From NCBI RefSeq assembly GCF_040958095.1, contig NC_091227.1, forward strand, positions 19,908,819-19,972,818: a stretch of DNA of 64,000 nt, written 5' to 3'. The notes beneath the pieces were generated by a model. That model worked only from the letters and a program-made list of their open reading frames with translations. It was not told the DNA's origin and did no database searches. Below are positions 1-40,005 of this stretch, piece after piece; within the stretch, counting starts at the first letter, position 1; every line of letters starts with the position of its first letter. Both the position numbers and the translations under genes were made by a program. This stretch comes from Procambarus clarkii (lineage: Eukaryota > Arthropoda > Malacostraca > Decapoda > Cambaridae).

Positions 1-93
1 ACCTGATGGTTAGTCTCAACTATCTGGTAATCACTGCTTTAGAATATGAAATTTGATAGAAAGAGCAGATAGTTGACTAAATACAGAATTTAA

Positions 94-10599
<10,506 letters not shown>

Positions 10600-11395
10600 A
10601 ATGTAGAGTTCATGAATTGTTTTAAACCTGAAGTTTGTTTTAAACACAGAAGTTAAAAGCAAAAGAAGATATGAGGATGCATAAAATATACAATTTGTGA
10701 TAGGTTATTTCTGAGTGAATCCTCTTTAATATTTTAATGTAGGAGAATTTAATGAAACAAATTCTTAGTAGGAAATGCTTTGGCATACAGGTAATGTATG
10801 CTGGTGCAGTATACCTGCAGTGGTCCAGGTATGGTGGTTATATGTGAAGTGAACATAACATGCATCTCCACAGTGTTATTCAATAGAGAAATAAATATCT
10901 ATGTACCAATGCAGAAAGAGTGTAAAGAGCTGCTCCCTGTGCCCAGCCATGGCCCCAGGTTTATATTCAAGACAATATTAGCCCATCAGTGTAAGACATG
11001 TTATAATGTTTCTTGTATTGGGGATAATCTGGAGTTGAGTTGGGTTGGTGGTGGAATTTAAAATTAATGTTTTTGTATTTTTGGGTGGATTTTTTTCCCC
11101 CAAGTTTAGGATGGATGGGGAAGGAAGGAAGGGTCAGGTTAGGTTCATCGTGCTAAGTATTGTTTGGGCATACTGCGTTTGTGTCCTGTCCCACTGGTGG
11201 TGGGCAGTTTGATAACTATACAGACACATGTAGAGAGAGAGAGACACACACACACGTGCGTATAGTACTGTATATTTATTATTTAATTGGTTGTGTATAT
11301 TTTGCTTGTGTTGATTGACATATGATACCCAGTTCCCTCACACCTATAAATAAAGACATATCTTCTAGAAGGGGCCCCAAGAGACAACACATTAT

Positions 11396-11398
<3 letters not shown>

Positions 11399-11477
<79 letters not shown>
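11399..11477. repeat. (TA)n microsatellite
   Basis: Uninterrupted TA dinucleotide run of roughly 79 bp. Confidence 0.97.
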
Positions 11478-11482
<5 letters not shown>

Positions 11483-11773
11483 TTATTATAATAATATATC
11501 ACACACACACAGCTATATATAAATACACATCATAATTAATTATACTACTATGATAAACATCTAAGCTGGACTCTGATTACAGTATAGTTAAAGTTGGGGA
11601 CTTGGAACAAATATTATAAGTATATTTTGAACATATTGTGCACAATGTTGATGAAGGTATATGCACTATAATGGATTACTCTTATGTTAATTTTGATTTG
11701 ACTTCTGACTTCTGGGAAGTTGTTGTTGTTGTTTTCTTTAAAGGTTTTGTGTAATTTATAACAGCAATATCGG

Positions 11774-11836
11774 CATACTCTAAAAGTTAGCTATCATACT
11801 CTAAAAGTTAGCTATCATACTCTAAAAGTTAGCTAT
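11774..11836 (+). repeat. 21-bp unit, three perfect tandem copies
   Basis: CATACTCTAAAAGTTAGCTA plus T, repeated three times without a mismatch. Confidence 0.95.
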
Positions 11837-12440
11837 CATTTTCTAGTTTATGGGTGGCGTCACGTTTGCTATTATGAGAGATGTTTTGTGCAGGAGTGAT
11901 CACTTAATACGAGTCCAAGAGAAAACTGTGGTAAGTATATTACTGGCTGTTGGACAGCCTTGTGTAGGGCTAGGATGTACCTCAAACATTTGCATCGTCA
12001 GCCAAGGTTCATGTTTCAGCTCTTCCACATTTCCAGGGCATTTTCTTCCTAAATTTTCTACACTGAAACTACTAGTCACTAAAGTAGGTCAAAGCTATCT
12101 GATGTGTATTTTATGTTATTTTTTTTTTCCCCCCATCTTGTCCACAAATTGTGACATGAAGTTAGTTTATAGTAGATCTCTTTCACCAGTGTGAGTTTGA
12201 TGTAAAATGTTTCCTCATCATTTTTCAATGACTAAATGTAATTCCCATTGTATTATGCTCAACTGTTAATACTTGGCAAATACATGAGTGTATGGCACAT
12301 TTGCAGAAATAGTTATACTGTAGTAGTTTATTTTGCATCATCATAAACTCGCATGAGTGTAAGTGATGTGAAGTATGATTGTCATGACTGATGAAAAGCA
12401 ACATTAAAGGAATATTTAAGCACTGTTTTCAATAAAAGAA

Positions 12441-13538
12441 TTTAAAAGTTTTATTTTGTGTATAAAAAAAGTTCAGAGAATTTAAATTGTATATGAACTT
12501 CAAGCAAAGACCATATACACTATATAGATTGGCAGGTAATTTCTAATAAAGTATAAATAAATCATAGTTGGTATACTTATATGTTTTAATTTAACCTTTT
12601 GTCATTTATCCACTTTCATGTAATTATATGTCTATATTTTTGTCTTATGAATCACGGTAGTGGATTTTGAGTGCTTTGATCCCAGCAGGATCTGTTGGCA
12701 GGTTCACACACGGCTGAGGTAAAAGTGGGATCAAAGCTGTCTGGCATTGCCACCCACGTGTGTGTATGTTGACTTAAATATCACATATCATTCTTGATGA
12801 TCTGATAGGTGTATTGTTTAGGAACAAGTGAGCCATCTTGCTTCAATTTGTTTAGATTCTTCCCAGTTTGGTGCCTTCTTTTGATAATTAATTACTTGTT
12901 TAGATTCTAGTAAAGATCACCAAAATTGTCTGGCAGAGTGCAAGTGTGGGTACAATCATTCTTCCCTCTAATCTTTCAGTTGGAGTGTGATTTTGAAGAC
13001 TGCCACAATATTAAGACTTGAGAATACCAGAGCACTCTTGTACAGGCGGACATGTTCACCTGTCCCCCTCATGGTAAGCATGCTAACTCCCCCTCTGTAT
13101 CAATTAAATTGTATTTGACAATCTCTCTCTCAACCTCAGTTGTCTTTGGAGGTGTGAAATGTACTGCCCAGGAATAGGTTTTCTTCCTGATCAAGCGCAA
13201 TACTTGCCGAAGTTTGGCCATGGGGCTAAGGCTTGCAGAAGTTAAATACATACTGCATTGTATTCTTTTTCCCCTTTTTGTGGCAAGTAATTATAAAAAA
13301 CAGCACCAAACTAGGTAGACTGAAGCACCATCAGTGTCGTTCAATAATCAAAATGCGCTAATTATCACTGGATGCAAATACGGGAGCAAAGGAAGATAAG
13401 GAAAGCCATGTCAGTAGTATCAGACTTGCCAAGAATTTTGTTGAGGACATTAGGAAAGCAAGTCATATACCCTTCAAAATCATTCTGAAAATTGGAACAT
13501 CCCACAAGGAATATTTAGTCATGCATTTATGCATGACT
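12441..13538. other. convergent intergenic stretch
   Basis: Between the SEL1L 3' end and the LINE remnant. AT-rich. Holds only the 35-bp retroelement stub at 12861-12895. Confidence 0.7.
12861..12895 (+). mobile_element. 35-bp 5'-truncated retroelement copy with 13-bp TSD
   Basis: TTGTTTAGATTCT occurs at 12848-12860 and again at 12896-12908. The 35 bases between contain CAGTTTGGTGCCTTC and TTTTGATAATTA, the 3' end of the element at 10294-10439. Confidence 0.75.
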
Positions 13539-14330
13539 CTAAATGAGACAATAAGTAGCAGTGTTGAGTTTCATTAAATGACCATGAGTTGAGCATCTAT
13601 GACCAATATGTAACCTAGCCAAAGCTGTTTTCCCACTCTTCTTCCCACAGTAGTAGGAGGAAGGCCAAGGGGATTGGTTACTTTTAAGAGTACGCAGTCT
13701 GTTACCTGCAACCCAATGGCCTCGGGTTGAGGAATGACTGACTGACGGTAGAAATCTGAATAAGGAATGCCTTTTTTGGACATTGTTGAAGTGCAGACAG
13801 CCTCCTTGGCAGCAGTATCCACACATTCATTAAAGGTTATACCAATATAGTATGGCTAGGAACCCAGGAAAACTAAACTGTCTTAAAGTTGCTAGAGATA
13901 AGAAATAGCCAGTGTTGAATTTCATCTACCACAGATGCCTAGGGTTAAATGACTCCAGGGCCATGAGAGCACTGCAGAAGACAACCATAATGACAAAGGA
14001 ATGTTGATATCAGGAAAGCTATTGACGAAGTGCATGCAAGATTGCATAAACTTCAGCCGTGAAGGTGCTAGGATTGGGAGGCCGGCAGCACAAATAGGTG
14101 TGGTCAGGAAAGACAGTGGAGTAGCCTACACTGTTGACAGACTTAGACCCATCTGTGAAGATGGCAATGGAGAATGAGTGTTAAAGAAAAAGGTGTTTCA
14201 TAACTGTAGGAGGGGTAGAAGCTTTTACTATGTGGGTTGCAAAACTTTGTAAGTGGGACTCTGCACTGGGGCTTTTGTAGCAAGTCTGGCCATATTAAGT
14301 ACTTTGATAGCTTGATAAGATATCATGAAG
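13539..14330 (-). mobile_element. LINE remnant with RNase H domain (I/R1/LOA-like)
   Basis: Minus-strand reading, broken by stops and shifts, gives in order FTAEVYAIL-like, CSALMALESFNPR, DTAAKEAVCTSTMSKKGI, then KTALARLHIGHRCSTHGHLM. This is the order of a LINE RNase H domain (GYSTVFPD and the TAE motif, then the D-TAAK region) followed by its usual C-terminal ARLxxGHxxxTHG motif. Multiple stops show it is dead. Confidence 0.75.
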
Positions 14331-15243
14331 TTTACTTGCACAACTGTAATAATTTACTGAATTACTTCAATTCACTACATTAGTTGTGGTGATCACCTTT
14401 GTTCTCATGGTCTCGTGTTGACTTTAAAATGGGACTGTCTATTCTGTATCTCAAGCACAAGGACAGTATTCCCTTTCCCGATGCAAGTCTTCAACTTGGT
14501 GGCTGGGTCTCTTTACATACATCTTATATGTTTGCATTGCTAGTCAGAAACACTGAACTGTCTTTCCTAACAGTTCCCTGCTCTGGTATTGTTTGTGTCC
14601 TCACCACTGAGATGCATCATTCTCCTACCCTTGTAGTCTGCTGCTAGGAGTGTCCCTTCTCCCCAGTGCCCTTCCCTGACTGTCCTCTGTACACTGTCCA
14701 GTCCCTTGCCTCTCAGTACTTCCATTGGTAAAGTGGACCCCTTCTGCACTTCATCTCTACTCTGCCTCTTAGCCCTTCTCCTACCTCAATCACAGCCAAC
14801 ATCCACCCACATCCCCACTGGCCCCAACATTCATCTATAAATAGTGTCTGACACTAAACATTGCTGCCAGTGCCCATCTCGGCCCTATGTTCTTATTTTC
14901 CAGCCAAAAGCAAACTGTATCCCTCCTCCTTCCTGCCCTAAGGAAAAGAAGCACTTTGTTTCTGACCCTTTTGTTCTGCTTGCCCTTGATATAGATTCTG
15001 ACCATTTATGCCTCCACCTGCTCCCTAAATTGAATCTGTCTGCATGACTGAATTCATTCCCTTGCCATTCTTCTATTTACCTGTACCACCTGACCTTAAT
15101 TTCACAATTTCCAATCTTTCTTACCTCTAATTTTTCTACTTGTTCCTTTGCTTAACACTCAAGAATCCAGAGCAGCTACCTGTCCACACACACTTACTGC
15201 ACTTGTACACATAGTCCTCATGGTCTGCTTTGAGGTACACTGT

Positions 15244-15245
<2 letters not shown>
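14331..15245. other. C/T-rich intergenic sequence
   Basis: Pyrimidine-rich on the plus strand with chance open frames up to about 80 codons. No motif recognised. It may be further decayed LINE sequence, but I cannot show it. Confidence 0.5.

Positions 15246-15278
<33 letters not shown>
15246..15278. repeat. poly(T) run
   Basis: Roughly 33 consecutive T. It could be the A-tail of a minus-strand retroelement, but no element body is evident beside it. Confidence 0.9.
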
Positions 15279-15281
<3 letters not shown>

Positions 15282-15507
15282 TTCAAACCTAATCCTTTTT
15301 CAGGCTATATTTGGTCCTGGGTCTATTTCTAGTTAAATTTTATAAAGGCTTAACCCTTATATGTAAATTTCACCCCAAATTAAAAAATTATATAACTTCA
15401 CCACTCAAGTACCAATCCATCACACTCGTAATTTACAACGTATCTATTTTCAGGGTCAGAAATGTTGCTTTCCTAATGCCCCTTCAAATTGTTCCTCGAT
15501 AAAATAG

Positions 15508-15667
15508 CAAACTTGATAGTCGGCATCGCTTTTGCATCTGTTTGCTCTCATATTGGCATCCTGAATGATATATAGGAACTTTCAAATACTGACCCATGTG
15601 GTGCTATATAGCCCTCCGGGTTTAGTTTTCTTTGTTATTTTATAAAAATAAAACTTTGATAATTACT
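15508..15667 (+). mobile_element. third copy of the small retroelement family
   Basis: Contains TTTGCTCTCATATTGGCATC, GGTGCTATATAGCCCTCC and ends TTTGATAATTACTTA, matching 10294-10439. Clear flanking duplications were not seen. Confidence 0.65.
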
Positions 15668-18096
15668 TATTTGATTGTATAATTTGTTATTTATAATAGC
15701 TAAACAAATGGCTAAAGGGGGTTAATTACACTGCAGAATAAATTACACATTTTATTTTTTAACCATTTTCCTTAAAAACAAGCAAATCTATGTCAACAGT
15801 ATCTGATCATAGAATTTAACTATCTAAATGCAATAGCACCTACATTTCACCTTCAGCATGTGAATATTATTTATCACTATGTTACAGTTAAAAGTTCATT
15901 AGTAATGTTCTTTTAGTAAATCAATTCCTAATAATACCATGTCCATTACTTACATTAAAATCACACTTTCCCATGTTAAAACTAGAGAGGAAACATTTCT
16001 CCAAGCTTATATTTACCTGTAAATGATGCAATATTTTACTATTCAGATGCAAAAAGAAAATGAAAGCTATGAAGACTATTTCACCTTGTGTACACAAGAA
16101 GGTTTCTAATATAAAAACCACAACTTTTTGTGTAAATATAAATGAAGCTTCACTTGTAAGGAAATGCCACCATGATGCACATTAACAAAAATGTATTGGG
16201 TATAAAACCCAACAGCAAGTACTTCTTATGTTACATATTCACAGCCCAAACATCCATTCCTATATTAACTATTTAATCTGTATAGCATCTATTCCCTTTA
16301 GAAATCAACTATATACCTCATTTGAAAATTATTCCAACGTAAATGGTGAGACAAGCAAATAAAACAATTTTTTTAACAGAAATTTGAAGACAAAAGCATG
16401 AACACGTCAACGTCTGAAGCAAAGTCATTAACTGATCACTTGCTCTGTTCAGCTCTCGGCTATTCTCATGCACTACCACACCTCGGGTATTCTTCCAGTT
16501 CTCAACAGATTTGTTATTCACTGAAATTTATCTTATTTTTTTATTAAAGAAATTAAGCAATGATATTACTTAACAGTAGCAAAGCAGTATATAACAGATA
16601 CATTCTTGGGTTGCAAAAACCTATGACATTGCATGCCATGGACTTTAGTCCTTATTATTTATTCGGAATGTTGGGTTATTCATTGTACTGTTGAAAAAAT
16701 CAAATATAAAATAATAAATTGTCCCATTGAATTCAAGCTATGAGAGGGAACAAAGCATTAATTATATATTCATGAAAAATGTATAAAGCCAATCTTAATT
16801 AATGACAGCATACAACTTTCCACATATAAAGTGCTGGAGATAGAACAATCTAAGTTGTTGGTATAACACACTAAAATTTCCATGTATTTAAAAATTTATT
16901 ACCTGAAAATTGCCCCACCAACTAACAATGCAACATTTAAGGTCTTACAATAACAAAATTAAGATGCCAATACAGAGCACCACTTGGTTTCCGAACCCCT
17001 TGGAGACGAGACCCGTCGGTTATCATTTAAGTTCGTAAAGGAGAAATAGAGGGAAAAAATAAACTAGAAATGTAAAAAGAAATTTTTCCAAAAAATTTAT
17101 GAAAAAACTGTAGGGGAAGAAATAGACAGGTTCATAGCATAAATGCGACCGTATTTTGTTTGTACTCGCCAATAAGTGAAGTCCTGATCCGCTTTATAAA
17201 AGTCCTTAATTGTTCCTAGCTGATTATTAACCTGCCAGCCAGCCCAGGCCGGAAGGCCCAGGCCAGCCAGCTCAGGCCAGCCGGCCCAGGCCAGCCAGCC
17301 TAGGCCGAGTGTGTTAGGCTTATCTTCGGGAGTGAGCCGGTCTCTCCCCCACCACCGACAAACCACTCCCCACCCCTACATCCCATACTCTCAAAGGTCA
17401 CGCAGTTCAACTCAACATCCATCCATCCCTCCCTAATTCTCCCATCCTCCCTCACAACTTTCCTCCCTTCCTGCCTACCTCCTATCATCTCTTCCTACCT
17501 CCCCCTCCCTCTCATTCCCACTAATTCTCCCCCTCTCTCATATACTGCCTCCCACCTAAGCTCCCCCCATCCATCCATCCATCCACCCACCAGTCAGCCA
17601 TCACTGACGCAATGCGTGCATTTTTAGCCGACATGTTGCACAGATGTTCCTTGATTGTGCAGTTATGTAAAATAAAATCACAGAATGAACACTCTAGCCT
17701 CGTGACAAATCAAAATAATAGCAATAATAGGCTGTGAATCTGGGAAGTCACAGGGTAGAAGGCACTCTATTGAGTGGTGGCGCCTAACACAATCAGGTGG
17801 GCAAACTGAACCATCTCCCACCACGGGCTGGCGCGAGGTTTGGCAGATCCCTTCCTACCCGAACTTTGTTCGTGTAGCATGACTCCCCAACCCCAATCGA
17901 GAAACTGGAAGTTTCGGATAACTAAAGTTCGGAAATCAAGTGCTGCTCTGTACTTATTTCCTGAAATATTTATATAAATTGCTTATATATGTATACATAA
18001 ATGTATAAAAATAACTAAATAATGTTAATCACTAAGAGAATTTGAAGATATTTTAATTGTGCATTTCTGGTGGTAGGAATACCATTTTATCCATAT
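15668..18096. other. region downstream of catalase (3' UTR plus intergenic)
   Basis: AT-rich, no coding exon. On the minus strand an AATAAA (plus-strand TTTATT at 16895-16900) is one candidate catalase poly(A) signal; its use is unproven. A GC-rich minisatellite sits at 17224-17310, followed by C/T-rich sequence to about 17590. Confidence 0.5.
17224..17310. repeat. GC-rich minisatellite (AGGCCAGCC motif)
   Basis: Degenerate tandem units built from CAGGCCAGCCAGCC and GGCCCAGGCC. The minus-strand open frame over it is just this repeat. Confidence 0.8.
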
Positions 18097-34764
<16,668 letters not shown>

Positions 34765-35472
34765 CTTGGTGGTGGTGGTGGTGTTGGAGCAGCGGTGAAG
34801 CGGTGTATGGTCGACGCTGGTGAGGCGCAGACTGGCCACTCTTGCTGGCTCCTGCTGGTGCCTCGCCCCCCACTACATCAACCCCGCCCCCACCTACCAC
34901 ATCAACAACCCCCACTCCTTCCCCCCCATCTCCACCACAACCCTCTCGCCAGCTCTACCCAACGCTCTCTCTCTCTCCAGAACCAATGTTCCCAACAGTT
35001 TCCCCAACACAGTCTCCCTCACTCAACTCTCTACAACCTATATGCTCCTCCATCATTTTCCCCCAAATATAGTCACCTTAACACGCAATCCAACCCCTAT
35101 ACACACCCCGCGGCCCATGCTCCCCAACCCCGTTCCCCAAACCATTACATCTTCAACACAAGTACTGTACCTAACATGTACAGGTCGACCTATAATACCT
35201 TCTCAAACACACACTCAACCCCACTCTCTAAACCTGAAACCTCAACCCATGCAAACAGGAATGGGTCTTCATTCCTTATCATGCAGTATTTCAACTATAT
35301 TAGGAAGATAGACAATGCCGGGAAACCCCACAGGTACACGGGTTCTTGTAATAAATTTATGGAAGCAGCAAACGAAAAACTATACAACAAGAACAGCATG
35401 ACACTGAATCTGCAGGAATGAGGGGTAATACTGAACAAGCCAGACTTGACCTGATATTCACTTTGAATGAGC
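34765..35472 (-). promoter_or_regulatory. catalase 5' flank, low-complexity
   Basis: The sequence directly upstream of the catalase start is C-rich on the plus strand with CCA/CAC runs and no obvious TATA element. Probable location of the 5' UTR and promoter, by position only. Long plus-strand open frames here arise from the composition. Confidence 0.4.
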
Positions 35473-35830
35473 CTAACATAAGGTACTGTATTTGGAACAT
35501 AAGAACAAAGGTAACTGCAGAAGGCCTATTGGCCCATATCTTGTTACTGTATCATCATTACCTAGCTTCAAAACTTTACATTTATCAGCATTAAACTGCA
35601 TCTGCCAATCTTTTGACCATTTCAAAACCCTATTTAGATCAACTTGAAGTGATAGCGAGTCTTCTTTCGTGTTAATTTCCCTACCGATTTTTGTATCATC
35701 GGCAAATTTGCAAATGTTGCTACTGAAACCTGAATCTAACTCATTTATATATATTATAAACAACAGAGGTCCCAATACAGAGCCCTGAGGCACTCCACTT
35801 ACAACATTTTTCCCACTCTGACTAAACCCA
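35473..35830 (-). mobile_element. LINE reverse-transcriptase fragment
   Basis: Minus strand reads SGVPQGSVLGPLLFIIYINE, then FADDTKIG with the catalytic ADD of RT motif C, then LNRVLKWSKDWQMQFNADKC. About 100 residues are open, so this piece is less decayed than its neighbours, but it is truncated at both ends. Confidence 0.85.
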
Positions 35831-36885
35831 ATTTATAATAACTGTTTCTTTTGGTATAGCCATGCCCTAAAACGGAATGAGGGCTCACTCTGTATTGGTA
35901 TTTTAGTATATTTTATAAGTAGGGAGGTTTTTAGGTTAGCCTCCATAAGGATAAGTTAGCCTCCCTTATCCCTATTGGTTAGGGATAAGACCATCAGGGT
36001 AGGTAGGAGGACAAATTTCAGCTTGTGAACATGTAGGTCCACAATTAGGGGACCAGGATGAGGGGACACGTGTGGGGGACCAGGACGAGGGGGACACGTG
36101 GGTCGGACAAGGACGAGATAACACATGAGAGGGAGCAACAATTTCCTTATGATGAGCAGCTAGCAATGCATCACGAATAATTATTTAAATTATGGCTAAG
36201 TATGCCGAGTAATCACAGTCTATTGTTTAATTAAAAGTGCACACTCCTCAGTGTATATAAAACTCACAACATCCGCCTAGGGATCACAAACAGTGATACA
36301 CTTCAGCGTCTGGTGGTTCAGATCATATAATTCCTAAATATACCGTATCTCCGGAGACTTTCCTTATCTCTCAAATTACCAGCCAAAATGTTAGTCACTC
36401 ATAACACTTACATATGCTACTCATGATGACTACTCACGTTCTCCACCACCGAGATGTGCGCTGCGGCCTCAAGTGGGTGTGTAAATAGTCCCACAGACAT
36501 GTCGACCTCTCCTGTCCTCAGCTCCTTTCCTGGGGTAACCTGGGCTCCTGAATAGGCTGTAGGATCAAGACTACTTATGCCACTTGCTCGAGCCAATCAT
36601 CTCCACTCCCAATCCACATCTGGGCGAGATATGTCTCTGCTTCACACAACAAGCCTTCTGTGCCTGGACCGTTATCCGGTCCAGCGTCCGGTCACCAGCG
36701 GAGCCCACCTGGCTCGGTCAACAAAGGCCTGGTGACACTCAAGAGTTCCCTGCTATCTGGCGCGTAACATGTCTTCAACAACCACCACACCAAACACAGT
36801 CAACCATTCATTCACATAACTACTTCCGCCGCCCTATATATTTGAGAGAGAAATCTACTAATTTATTCCTTAATTTATTCCTACA
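35831..36885. other. upstream intergenic sequence
   Basis: Contains a local duplication at about 36046-36108 (GGGGACCAGGA and GGGGACACGTG units). CpGs become frequent. No coding segment supported. Confidence 0.6.
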
Positions 36886-37476
36886 ACAATCTGGATACAA
36901 CACTTGCGGGAGCTTTCAGAAACCTGTGTAAGGAATCCTTCAGAACCTTGTATACCACATATGTCAGGCCAATCCTGGAGTATGCAGCCCCAGCATGGAG
37001 CCCGTATCTAGTCAAGCACAAGACGAAGCTGGAAAAAGTTCAGAGGTATGCCAATAGGCTACTCCCAGAACTAAGAGGCATGAATTATGAGGACAGACTA
37101 CGTGAACTGTACCTCACGTTGCTGGAAGACAGAAGAGCTAGGGCAGACATGATCACCACATACAAAAATCTCAGGGGAATTGACAGGGTGGACAAGGATG
37201 GATTATTTAACACGGGTGGCACACGCACAAGGGGACACAGGTGGAAGCTGAGTACCCAAATGAGCCACAGAGACATTAGAAAGAATTTTTTCAGTGTCAG
37301 AGTAGTTAGTAAATGGAATTCACTAGGAAGTGATGTGGTGGAGGCTGACTCCATACACAGTTTCAAATGTAGATATGACAGTCCAGTAGGCTCAGGAATC
37401 TGTACATCAGTTGATTGACGGTTGAGAGGCGGGACCAAAGAGCCAGAGCTCAACTCCCGCAAGCACAATTAGGTGA
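36886..37476 (+). mobile_element. LINE 3' fragment with open C-terminal ORF2
   Basis: Starts abruptly with NLDTTLAGAFRNLCKESFRT, then TYVRPILEYAAPAWSPYL, EKVQRYANRLLPELRGMNYE and RKNFFSVRVVSKWNSLGSDV to a stop at 37416-37418. The tail has AAAGAGCCAGAGCTCAAC and CAAGCACAATTAGGTGAGTA. The frame is open for about 170 codons, so this 5'-truncated copy is young. Confidence 0.88.
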
Positions 37477-37514
37477 GTACTTGATAGTGATCATGAACCT
37501 TAGCACCCTATAGC

Positions 37515-37640
37515 CCTGCCTACTGTACGTCGACCTTGACACAAAGTAATCTTGCCTAGGTCGACCTTGACACAAAGTAACCCTACCTACACTGCCCTTG
37601 ACACTCAGTAATCCCACCTACGCTGACCCTGACATTGAGG
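37515..37640 (+). repeat. short tandem repeat, unit about 33 bp, about 4 copies
   Basis: GTCGACCTTGACACAAAGTA and variants (CTGCCCTTGACACTCAGTAA) repeat with decreasing identity. Confidence 0.8.
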
Positions 37641-38000
37641 CCGCGGACCATTACTTATACAAGCTTCTGAGAAAGGCAGTCAATACCCGCCGCTTTCCTC
37701 GAAAATGTAATTAGCAATATCGTAAAGAACTTTTCCTTTCTAATTTTTGAGGCGAAGGGAGGACGAACATTAGTAATTTTAATGAAGTTTGCTTACCAAG
37801 AATTAGGCTAACGAATAGTTGAGTGATAACATCATAGAAAACACAACATGTACGATAGCAAATAATAAAGGTACATATTGATCCAGAAAAAGATATCTAT
37901 AAGGAACACGCACAAGCGTCTACAGCACAAGATACCATTGTTTACAGCCCGTCCTCTCTAGTTGTCACAACGTCACAAAAATGATGTATTAAATTGCCCG

Positions 38001-38140
38001 AACCTAACCTAACCGAGGACCCACAAATAGAAAACGGGAATCCATTAATTTTGCGAGCCGGTATGATTTATAGTACATCATATGTTGACGTTGGGGATTT
38101 TGATGCCAAAATGCGATGTACTATTGGAGAGGACCGGATA
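38001..38140 (+). repeat. foldback repeat family copy
   Basis: AGGACCCACAAATAGAAAAC, then TTTTGCGAGCC, then AGTACATC...GATGTACT as inverted arms. Related copies at 52495-52620 and, reversed, 63000-63235. Confidence 0.65.
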
Positions 38141-38149
38141 CCCCTTCAT

Positions 38150-38260
38150 TGGCAGGGAGGGGCTGATCAATGGGGCTTCATTATGGGAGGGATTGACAGT
38201 CAAGAGTCGGGTCCAAAGAGCCAAAGCTCAACCCCCGCAAGCACAACTAGGCGAGTACTA
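38150..38260 (+). mobile_element. LINE 3' tail only
   Basis: Matches the end of the 36886-37476 copy (AAAGAGCCAAAGCTCAACCC and GCAAGCACAACTAGGCGAGT) with no coding part. Confidence 0.75.
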
Positions 38261-39744
38261 ATGTTCACTAATTTGAATTTAATACTTGTCTTTTTCAATG
38301 AATTAAAACATTAATGAATTCTGAAACTTCACTTGAGCGTGATCTTGAGGTAGTTTCCACTTGAGCGGAAAATAGTGTTTATCTTAGTCTTAAATTAAAA
38401 TAATTTATCCAAGAATATTTAAAAATGCTTACTTCAGGGGAGTTAATTAATATTAATTAATTCAAATGTAAATTTATTAATTTTTAATTAATTCAAACGT
38501 AAATTAATTCAAATGCAGAATTATTCAAATGTAAATTTATTAACGCAAACGTTTAATGAAAAATGTTACATGTTAGGCATACACCGGCAAACGTTTATTG
38601 ACATGGTATTAACAAGTAGGTAAATGGGATAACATGGAATATGTTAATAAGTGGGAACAAATGTATAATCATTAAAACGTGGTAATGACAATTCATGATA
38701 ATAATAATAATAATAAATAATAATAATAATTATTAATTATTATTATTATTATTATTATTTATTTCCAGGAACGTACAATGGATTGGCGAGATCACGTAAG
38801 ATCGGTATTTTTAGATTCCTGCAAAGCCACTAACACGCATAGTGTTTCTGGCAGCTCCTTAATCTAACATATCAGGTAAGATGAAAGGGTACATTGTAGC
38901 AACGTTTTTATATCAACAAATATAATATATCACAATATAAGTTGACAGAGGTGATTATACTGGTAACGATATGTGTCGTAAGTACTAATATTGGGGAAAT
39001 GGTTAGTACAAGATACAGTGAGAGTTTGAAGCACAAGGCAGGAAACTCCGAGAATAAAATAAGGTACTTCTTTATTTTACTTTTGAACAGAGGACATGGG
39101 TTGGACATTGTTTTAATTCATCAGGGAGCGAATTCCAAAGATTGTGTTCTTTTACTTGTATGGCGACTTTGCCCAGATTTAGCCTGACTGGGGATATCAA
39201 AGTTGTATTTATTTCTGGTGTGGTGCTCATGAGTTCTATTACACCTATCAAGGAAAAGTTTCAGATCAAGATTGGCATTTAGGAACAAGGTTTCGTACAT
39301 GTAGATAGCACATGAGAATGTGTGGAGTGTATGTTTAGCATGTTAAGGGATTTAAATAGAGGGGTTGTGTTGTATGAAGACAGAGTTTGTTATAGTTCTG
39401 ATAGCAGATCTTTGTTGAGTAATGGCCAGTAACAGCAATAATAGACCAGTAACGATCAGTAACGAGGCAAGAAAATTTTAAATACGTAATTTTAATATGA
39501 CAAACAGTATCTTAGGAAACACTGATGCCAAGGTGACAGTGTTAGTAATCTGAATGTATGTAACTAAGAAAAGTATAGTGTATGTGAGCGCGTTCTCTAA
39601 CAAAACCAGGAAAGTAATGGAGAGTTAACTAAAGAATAGCGGTGAAACATTGGGGACTGTTACGCTCTGTTCTTGGTGAACGTTTGTCCACAACCTCTAC
39701 CTTCAACACATGCACGCACGCAAGCACGCATGCACACCCTATAC
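38261..39744. other. intergenic AT-rich sequence
   Basis: Includes a palindromic (AAT)n/(ATT)n tract at 38698-38762 and a short minus-strand repeat tail (ACTATGCGTGTTAGTGGCTT) near 38812-38850. No gene recognised. Confidence 0.65.
38698..38762. repeat. (TAA)n followed by (TTA)n, self-complementary
   Basis: Trinucleotide run that switches to its reverse complement midway, so the tract can fold on itself. Confidence 0.9.
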
Positions 39745-40005
39745 ACAGCAAAGTTGAGATTCGTTCTTGAATATGCATCCCCGGCATGAAACCTTCACCT
39801 TAAAAAACGACAAGGAAAACTAGAAAAGGTCCAAAGATATGCAACAAGGCTCGTTCCCGAGCTGAAGGGATTGGGCTATGAGGAAAGACAGAACTAGACC
39901 TTAAGACACTGGAAGAAAGATAGGGGGGGGGGCAGCGATAACAAATTATAAGGTTCTAAGGGAAATTGACAAAGTAGAAAAAGCAGTATTGTTCAAATCC
40001 TAGAA
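39745..40005 (+). mobile_element. decayed LINE C-terminal fragment
   Basis: Plus frames read LEKVQRYATRLVPELKGLGY preceded by FVLEYASPA, matching 36886-37476, interrupted by stops. Confidence 0.75.

Larger units (their letters stand above)
10600..12440 (+). other. SEL1L: SEL1L 3' UTR region with candidate poly(A) signals
   Basis: No coding content. AATAAA hexamers on the plus strand at 10890-10895, 11349-11354 and 12431-12436 are candidate cleavage signals; the sequence cannot tell which is used. A (TA)n microsatellite and a 21-bp triplet repeat lie between them and would be inside the longest UTR. Confidence 0.5.

Noticed and set aside
13574-13822. Overlapping 82- and 95-codon minus-strand frames as host genes
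   Set aside because: Both belong to the decayed LINE RNase H region.
17097-17366. Minus-strand 89-codon frame rich in Gly, Leu, Ala and Trp
   Set aside because: Translation of the GC-rich minisatellite.
38005-38016. CCTAACCTAACC as a possible arthropod telomere (TTAGG) tract
   Set aside because: Only about two units, inside a dispersed repeat.
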